Origin: Nageia nagi
Lineage: Eukaryota; Pinophyta
Direction of reading: 5' to 3'
DNA length: 64,000 nucleotides
NCBI GenBank assembly: GCA_050084985.1
Contig: JBITNC010000001.1
Coordinates: 143,964,001-144,028,000 of the forward strand
The translations under genes were made by a program, and so were the position numbers. Positions 58,001 to 64,000 of this stretch are shown in pieces (positions within the stretch are counted from its first letter, which is position 1; each line of letters opens with the position of its first letter). The notes under the pieces were generated by a model that saw only the letters and a program-made list of their open reading frames with translations, was not told the DNA's origin and made no database searches.

Positions 58001-59989
58001 TCCAACATAAACATGGGGATCCATATTACTATAATGATTGAATGCAAATATAATAGTTGTACTTACTAGTAATAACTCCATGATAATGAAAAATCATGAT
58101 AAATGGATTCATTCATAATAACCCCCTCAAAATAATGTCATACCGTTCAATAAACTAAAACTAAATGAAATGATATGTAATGTTATGCCATGTTATGGTT
58201 ATAGTTATATATCTATATACATCATCTATAATCAAATACAACAGTAAAATTTACATACTATTATATCTTCATTATATATTTTAATGAATAAAATGAGATT
58301 CACAAGCCCATTCATAATCAAATATAGCTCTAAAACATAGATGGAATTTTGTCAAACAATTCACAAGAAACATGAAAAATGTAGCTAAATAAATAGTCTC
58401 ACAAAAATACAAATTGCTCTTCCTCCAAATATTAACTTGCTAAACAATTTCTAGGTTTTATTGTACATGATGTCTAGTCACAAGCCTCCAAGTTTTAGTC
58501 CAAACCAAATTTGTATGAGGAAGTTATGCCTAAAATATGAATAATATATTTTTAAAAAATTATCAAGAAATGTTACAATTTTGGAAAAAATTATTTTAAC
58601 ATCAAATGGGGGAAAAAAGTTTAGCACTTCTAATCTTTCCTCATGACCGAAATGAAAACATGTTTCAAAATTTGTTTTATATATTTAACCATAATGAAAT
58701 TACCCAAATCAAATGAAATGATATCTTTATGATTTGAATAGTGAAACCCATGTTTTTGAAAAGCAATCACATGCACATCATGGTGCCTTGTAATTTCTTT
58801 CAAGCCAACCCATTATACTATGATAATAATATAATATAATAAGTAAAACTTAAATCAATCATTTTACCCTCATTAAATGATATTAGCTAGTGGTGGACTC
58901 GTCTTAAAATGCATAGCCAAAAATTATTGATCCTCCAAGATGCCAAAAAATTTGAAAGTGCTCCATGATTTGATAAAGGTAGGGTTTTAATATTTATGAG
59001 GGTTTCTATACTAATATTCAAGTGCTTTACAACCAAAACTCCACTACAACTAGAAGTATATCATTTTTCATATTTTTTTCTCCTTTTTCCTACAATTACA
59101 ACCATCATTTTGATAGATCTTTATGTTAAAACAAAAAAGGAGGGAGGGTTTTATCATGGAATCCATGACTGCATTTCATCTTTTTCCCTTTTTTTTTTCT
59201 TTCTTCCCATGTGGTTTCAGAATGGGAGTGTTAGGTTTAGGTTTTTGTTTCTTTTTGCTTAATCCCAACCTTAGATTAGATTTTTCCCTAGATCCAATAG
59301 TTGTGGTAATTTAAGCAAAGAAGGTATCTACACCATTTTTCATTAATTTTCACTATGCAAAAATAATGGTTATTACCTATTTGATATTGGTAAAACTCAA
59401 TATTTCCAATGTTCAATAGTTTAATCCATGTTATTTTCATGTTATGCAAAATATATGTGAGTGGCATATCTAAAATGTTTTGTTATCCTTATTAGGGTAA
59501 ATATTTTTATATTTTAGAGTTTAGATATATTTCCATGGCCTTGCATTGCTTTTCCTTAAAAAGTAATATTTATACTATACTATTTACCACATGCAATATA
59601 TATTCTTTGTTACTCATAAAATGCATAAAACTTTTAAAAAAGTAAACCATAACTTTATTCTACAAAATGAAAGATGGCAATGAATCTATAGTGCTAAGCT
59701 AAATATGTTTATCAATGCAATTCATCATGTAAGGTATGAGGTGGCTATGCAATAATCCCAAGTAAATGTAATATACCATGCTAAAAGTACAAAATAGGTG
59801 CAACAAAACCTATTAGGACTATTTTTCCATCAAACACAAGCAAGTATAATCAAGGAAATGCAAAACTCATCGAGAGGGGAAGAGAGGGTCATGACAATTA
59901 CTATAGCAAATTTTTTAAAAAAATGCTATATAGAAAAAGGGAGAAAAAATGGGTTCATGACATAACAAGAGTCAAGGGACTCTACACTA
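55031..59989. other. CACTA interior without recognised genes
   Basis: AT-rich. Small ORFs (for example 57552-57788 and 58996-59314) have no domain I know. Confidence 0.45.
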
Positions 59990-60506
59990 AGTGATATCAA
60001 AGCAATTTCATTTATTAAACCAATTCGAATATATGAATAAAAAATGTATATAATAAGTAATAAATAGTAAATAGTAATAAGTGAATAATAATAAATACAA
60101 ATAAATTTAATTAATGAATGTAAATAAGTAGATATAATTAATAATAAATGTATAATTAATTAGTGAGTAATAAATATAATTAATAAATAGTAAATGTAAT
60201 GTAATAATGTGTAATAAATATAAGTAGTAAATGATAAATATAATTAATAAATATAATACAATATTTTTTTTGTTTGGATGACTAATTTTGAGTGATTAAT
60301 TATTCAATCATTTATTTAGTCATATTTATTTTTATAACCTTGTGATTTGACCTGATGACTAAATTAATCATTATTTTAGTCATTTATAATTACAAATTGC
60401 ATGAAATTAGTACAATTTGATTAGTTTGTCACATGACTAATATTTTTAGTTATGTGACTAACAGTTTTAGTCACATAGTCATATATCTACCAAAATTCTA
60501 CTAGTG
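59990..60506. repeat. Right subterminal region of the CACTA element
   Basis: First a TAAATA-rich low-complexity stretch (about 60040-60260), then clustered TTTAGTCAT, TGACTAA and TAGTCACAT motifs in both orientations up to the terminus at 60506. Confidence 0.85.
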
Positions 60507-60509
60507 CCT
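60507..60509. repeat. Right target-site duplication of the CACTA transposon
   Basis: CCT, pairing with 53850-53852. Confidence 0.85.
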
Positions 60510-61666
60510 GGAGAGATATATATCAATAATATTGATAGTCAAGTTTAGTGTTTCATGCATCAGCACAAAGTTTAAATGTACCTATATTTGAAGGGAAAAA
60601 CTATTAACATTTGAGGTAATTTTTATTAGGAAAGAGTAACATGATGAACAAATACAAATAATGAATGCCAAACTCTACCTTAATGAGCCAATTGATCAAA
60701 ATTGCCCTCATTCTCTCATTTATGTCTATCTATTCACACATGTTTCCATGTGGAAAACAACTAAAGTTTTACAACAAACCAAGGCTTCATGCATGTTATC
60801 AAGAGATAGTAGATACATAGCTATAAGAATTCAACCTATCAACTATTGAGAACCTTATCTCCATTTCTTTGTACATGATATAAATGTCTTGCATGTATTC
60901 TATAACAACCAATGGGTCTTCTATATCATCATCTATATCTGACATGGGGTCAATTAGATCTTCCATTTTCACATTACAACATTCCTTCACAAAATAACAA
61001 GATTTCTAGGCTAGTAATTATTGCAAAAAAACTTGAACATGAAGCATAAATACAGTAGAAAACTACAACGGTGAATAGAGAAGACTTGAACAAACCTCAA
61101 GCTGATCAATGGAGGATCCAAGAAAGTTTTATGTTATCTGATCTTCTATATCAATAACTATGTAATCCTCAACTTAATGTGGGATGTGAGGTTTAATCTT
61201 ATTAGGAAGAAGTAATTCTTAGGCATCCTAAGAAACAAAAATGATCTTTACATTAACTAAATGCAAATGTAGCATTGAGCTATTGGGAACTTTAAATTGC
61301 TATCAAACTTGATCCTATAACTACATCAATTGCTGATTATTCACCATTGTGATATCTCATAGTGTCATTTGAGTATATTCTTCTTCAACATTATATTACA
61401 AATTACTATAACTTTCCATGACTCTTACATTGGGATTCTCTAAATTATGATATTGGCATTTCCTTCATGATCAATACTTTCTTTATTGAAATAATTGGTT
61501 TTTATAATTATATACAAGGTTATTTCCATCCTTGGACATTACAACACTTACATATTCTTAAATTAAGGGAAGTATAGTATATCCTTCCTAAAGTATAAAC
61601 TGATGGTGATATGGTTCTTTTTGATTACCAAAATGTATAATGTAAATCTTTTTATTAATAGAGTAA
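60510..61666. other. Unassigned DNA
   Basis: Nothing recognised. It could hold the 3' part of the Penelope-like element that follows on the minus strand, but no GIY-YIG motif is visible. Confidence 0.4.
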
Positions 61667-61973
61667 GCAATATTCAATTATCTAAATTTTTGTATATATT
61701 AGAATTTGCATCCTATTACTAAAAAGGATCCCTTCCCCATTCCTTTAAAGCTTGGATTCCTAAAGTAATTATAGAATATGAAATTTGTCCTTTTCTTAAT
61801 TTGAAATTCATTTCTTTCTTCAATTAAAGGGTTACAAATAAACAATATTCACTTAACTAAACTTTTTCTTATATTAGAATTTGAATCCTATTACCAAAAA
61901 GGATCCCTTCCCCATTCCTTTTAGACTTTGGATTCTCAAAATAATTGCAGGATATGAAATTCGTTCCTTTCTC
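61667..61973 (-). repeat. Direct duplication, about 130 bp, two copies
   Basis: Copies at about 61667-61797 and 61841-61973 share ATTAGAATTTG, AAAAAGGATCCCTTCCCCAT and TTTGGATTC/CTTGGATTC with scattered differences. On minus both read NGEGILF in one frame. Confidence 0.85.
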
Positions 61974-61979
61974 AATATC

Positions 61980-63190
61980 TACAAGAAAAGCTATCCTAGC
62001 ATTAACAAGGGAATACTTCAAAACCAAATTTGGTTCAAAAAAATAATGACTACCCTTTGAAAAATAGTGTCTTTTATTGTAATGGGTGAAACTTGAATAC
62101 TGATATTTATGGTAAGTTACATATTTTAAAGATAAGTATAGAATGTAAAGAGTGACTTGTGTAAGGTTCCTATCTAAAGCATGATTGATAAAAGATCAAA
62201 AAACCTACTTAAGCCATTTATGACACAATAAAACTAAATAATTAGGAAAAAATTTACATTTTTTTAAGTGAATTTTATCTTTGCCAATATGATTGTTATC
62301 AAAAATCTTGATAACTTTAGTTGAGTTTTGACTCACTATTGATATCAAACATTTTCTTTATGTAATGTTGGAGTGATATTATATGAAATACTTATCTATG
62401 TGCATTTTTCTTGTTGAATTAGATATTTTTGTTAGTAAAGTTTAAATGCTTATGAAATTCCTTTGATGCTTCTATTTTATATGATCACTTTGCATGTATA
62501 TGATCCACAAATCTAAACCACCAATCTAGTTTCTTAGGACAAGATTTGAGGGCTTTCTTTTTCAACCATTCCATGCATAAGTAAATTGCTAAGAACTAAA
62601 AAGTAGGTGAACCCATGGTTGTACCATTAATTTGTCCATGGAACTCATCTTTGAAAAGGAAGAAAATTGATTCAAGGAAAATCCTCATTAGTCTAGCCAT
62701 TTTTAGATCTACCAACTTGGGAAAAACACTTATAGCATATTCAATTGATATCAATGTATATTACAACAAAATATTGAAACTTAACAAAAGAACCCCTTCC
62801 TCAATTATTTGATTCTTGATTTTTAGAAGTTCTAGCCTACCATGTTCTTTGCTTTCTTTTGGTCTCCATAATAGATGTAACTTAATAGTCTTTAAGGATT
62901 TTTACGAGAACATAAATTTCAAGAACCAAAGGTAGGTATTGTTTTAAATATTTTTCCATATCTTCATTTAAATTAGAATACTTTATTTCCTTCTTGAATA
63001 ATTTTTTGATCTTATTGATAGGGTTGCTAATTAACTTTTATAATTATCAAAGGGTCCAACATTTTCTTTTCATATTCAACCTTGTCTAATAACTCACATG
63101 GCATTTCCTTTGATATGATTTTTGAATAATGAAATTTTACTTCTTAATCCTCACAAAGCTATTTGTACATTTTTGGTAATGTTACTCTTG
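61980..63190 (-). pseudogene. Penelope-like retroelement reverse transcriptase relic
   Basis: On minus, from about 63170: a KGNAM relic and VEYEKKMLDP, then NPINKIKKLFKKEIKYSN (about 63035) and DMEKYLKQYLPLVLEIYVLVKILKD, which corresponds to the family phrase I-Y-G-L-P-K-I-H-K. Next are SFNILL/ISIEYAISVFPKL and IFLESIFFLFKDEFHGQING (62690-62632), TTMGSPT (62626-62606, the A-M-G-S-P motif), WLKKKALKSCPKKLDWWFRF and VDHIHA (about 62513-62495, for V-D-D-T). After that MHIDKYFIYYHSN fits the T-H-T-x-x-Y-L-x-x-x-S-x-H stretch. This order is specific to Penelope-like reverse transcriptases, not LINE or LTR types. Penelope-like elements ('Dryads') have been reported from conifers. The second catalytic Asp is His and stops are present, so it is dead. 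No endonuclease domain is found. Confidence 0.72.
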
Positions 63191-64000
63191 GGAAGTTTCA
63201 CTCAAGTAATTTTTGAAGCTGCATACTTTTGAATGATTGTTTTAGACTCCACACATACTTTTTGGTGAGTTCAACTATAATAACAATTCAATCTTATTAG
63301 CATGCATATCAAACCCATACTTTTTGGTGTTAAGTATGTTTGGTTACGAGATAGATTGAGAAAATAAGTATAAATAAATGCAACATAAATAAGGCAAATC
63401 CATAAAAACTAATTTTCTTGAGGGAAACTGAATTGAGAGATAAATTACTTGTTAATCCATAGATTCCACACAAATAATGAATTATACAAAATCTAGCTTT
63501 TTCATATGAGAGATCACCACCACAACTAGTTGTATGCAAATGTAAACAAATAAAAAACTTGTATTATAGAGAGTACTATGGATAGGGACAATAGTGTATG
63601 CTAGACTGGGTAATTGGAATGGCAAAGTATGAGATGTTATCTTAAAAATACAAGAAATATGAAAAGATACAAAATATAATACATTCAAGCATACATACTT
63701 AATAAAAACTCAAAACATGAAATTAGAAAAAGTTGTAAATCACTACATATATGCTATGTAATGGCCTACTACAGTTGTTCATCCCCTAGATCAGTTAGAC
63801 TCTAGCAAACATTAATATAATTTACCTTTACCTTTACAATGAATCTTAAATTTGAATCATGTAACCAAATTTAAACCAAAAAAATATGTACAATGCAAAA
63901 CATAATGAACATATTATAGAATAATCCAAATTAGAATTATAATTTTCAAGTATGAGGTTAAACTACATATATAATAATATATCAAGACATGTAATGTGTT
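63191..64000. other. Unassigned AT-rich DNA
   Basis: Two overlapping minus-strand ORFs of about 69 codons (63330-63688) have no recognisable domain. Confidence 0.45.

Larger units (their letters stand above)
53853..60506. mobile_element. CACTA (En/Spm-type) DNA transposon, 6,654 bp
   Basis: The left end reads CACTAGTACAAAAGTAG. The right end, on the opposite strand, reads CACTAGTAGAATTTTGG. The first eight bases are identical, and ATATATG-x-CTA is shared a little further in. A CCT duplication flanks both. Subterminal regions are crowded with TTTAGTCAT-type motifs on the left and AGTCAT/TGACTAA motifs on the right, as expected for binding sites of a CACTA accessory protein. The interior has no clear transposase (no Transposase_21-like phrase found), so this is a non-autonomous or strongly decayed copy. 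Confidence 0.88.

Noticed and set aside
58996-59314. Phe-rich overlapping ORFs inside the CACTA element
   Set aside because: Driven by T-rich low-complexity sequence and not transposase-like.

Overview
The window reads as intergenic DNA from a large, repeat-rich plant nuclear genome. It is AT-rich and gene-poor, with long non-coding leaders in its retrotransposons. A conifer or other gymnosperm is the best guess, because a Penelope-like retroelement lies at 62.0-63.2 kb and such elements (the 'Dryads') have been described in conifers. There are also plant L1-type LINEs, Copia and Gypsy elements with initiator-Met tRNA primer sites, and relics of plant gene families (PPR, FLX-like, TORNADO1/ROCO-like). 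I find no intact host gene, no tRNA or rRNA gene, no CRISPR array and nothing prokaryotic.

Layout: 1-6842 is the 5' part of a decayed Copia element on the minus strand (family A), which runs off the left edge. A simple-repeat strip follows at 7.2-7.34 kb. A second decayed family A Copia on the plus strand reaches from about 8.9 (perhaps 7.5) to 14.82 kb and has only a 3' LTR. AT-rich DNA with a LINE C-terminal fragment (16.4-17.1 kb) and a PPR pseudogene (21.56-21.87 kb) leads to a complete but dead L1-like LINE at 22198-28128, bounded by a 13-bp target duplication with one mismatch. From 28.1 to 30.2 kb there are unplaced gene-like relics, including a kinase catalytic-loop motif.

30234-39207 is the centrepiece: a young Copia element (family B) on the minus strand. 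Its two 489-bp LTRs differ at 2 sites and are flanked by AAAAA. Its 1,308-codon gag-pol frame has one stop codon. Between pol and the 3' LTR lies an array of eight hairpins whose stems show paired compensatory changes. Its 3-kb leader carries fragments of two host genes: PPR motifs in sense, and an FLX-like fragment in antisense broken by five stops that all replace Gln codons. A 550-bp leader block near gag is shared by all three Copia elements.

To the right are a TORNADO1-like LRR-Roc relic (39.3-39.9 kb, minus), a Gypsy gag-protease fragment with primer site and LTR edge (41.0-43.5 kb, minus), a 142-bp tandem repeat (44.8-45.4 kb), a second LINE of a different type (48.0-51.3 kb, minus) abutting a family A Copia LTR (51463-51964), a 6,654-bp CACTA DNA transposon with CCT target duplication (53853-60506), and the Penelope-like relic. 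The elements do not form a pathway. They are layered insertions; the family B Copia and the CACTA element have the cleanest boundaries, and the LINEs, Gypsy and family A copies are much more decayed.
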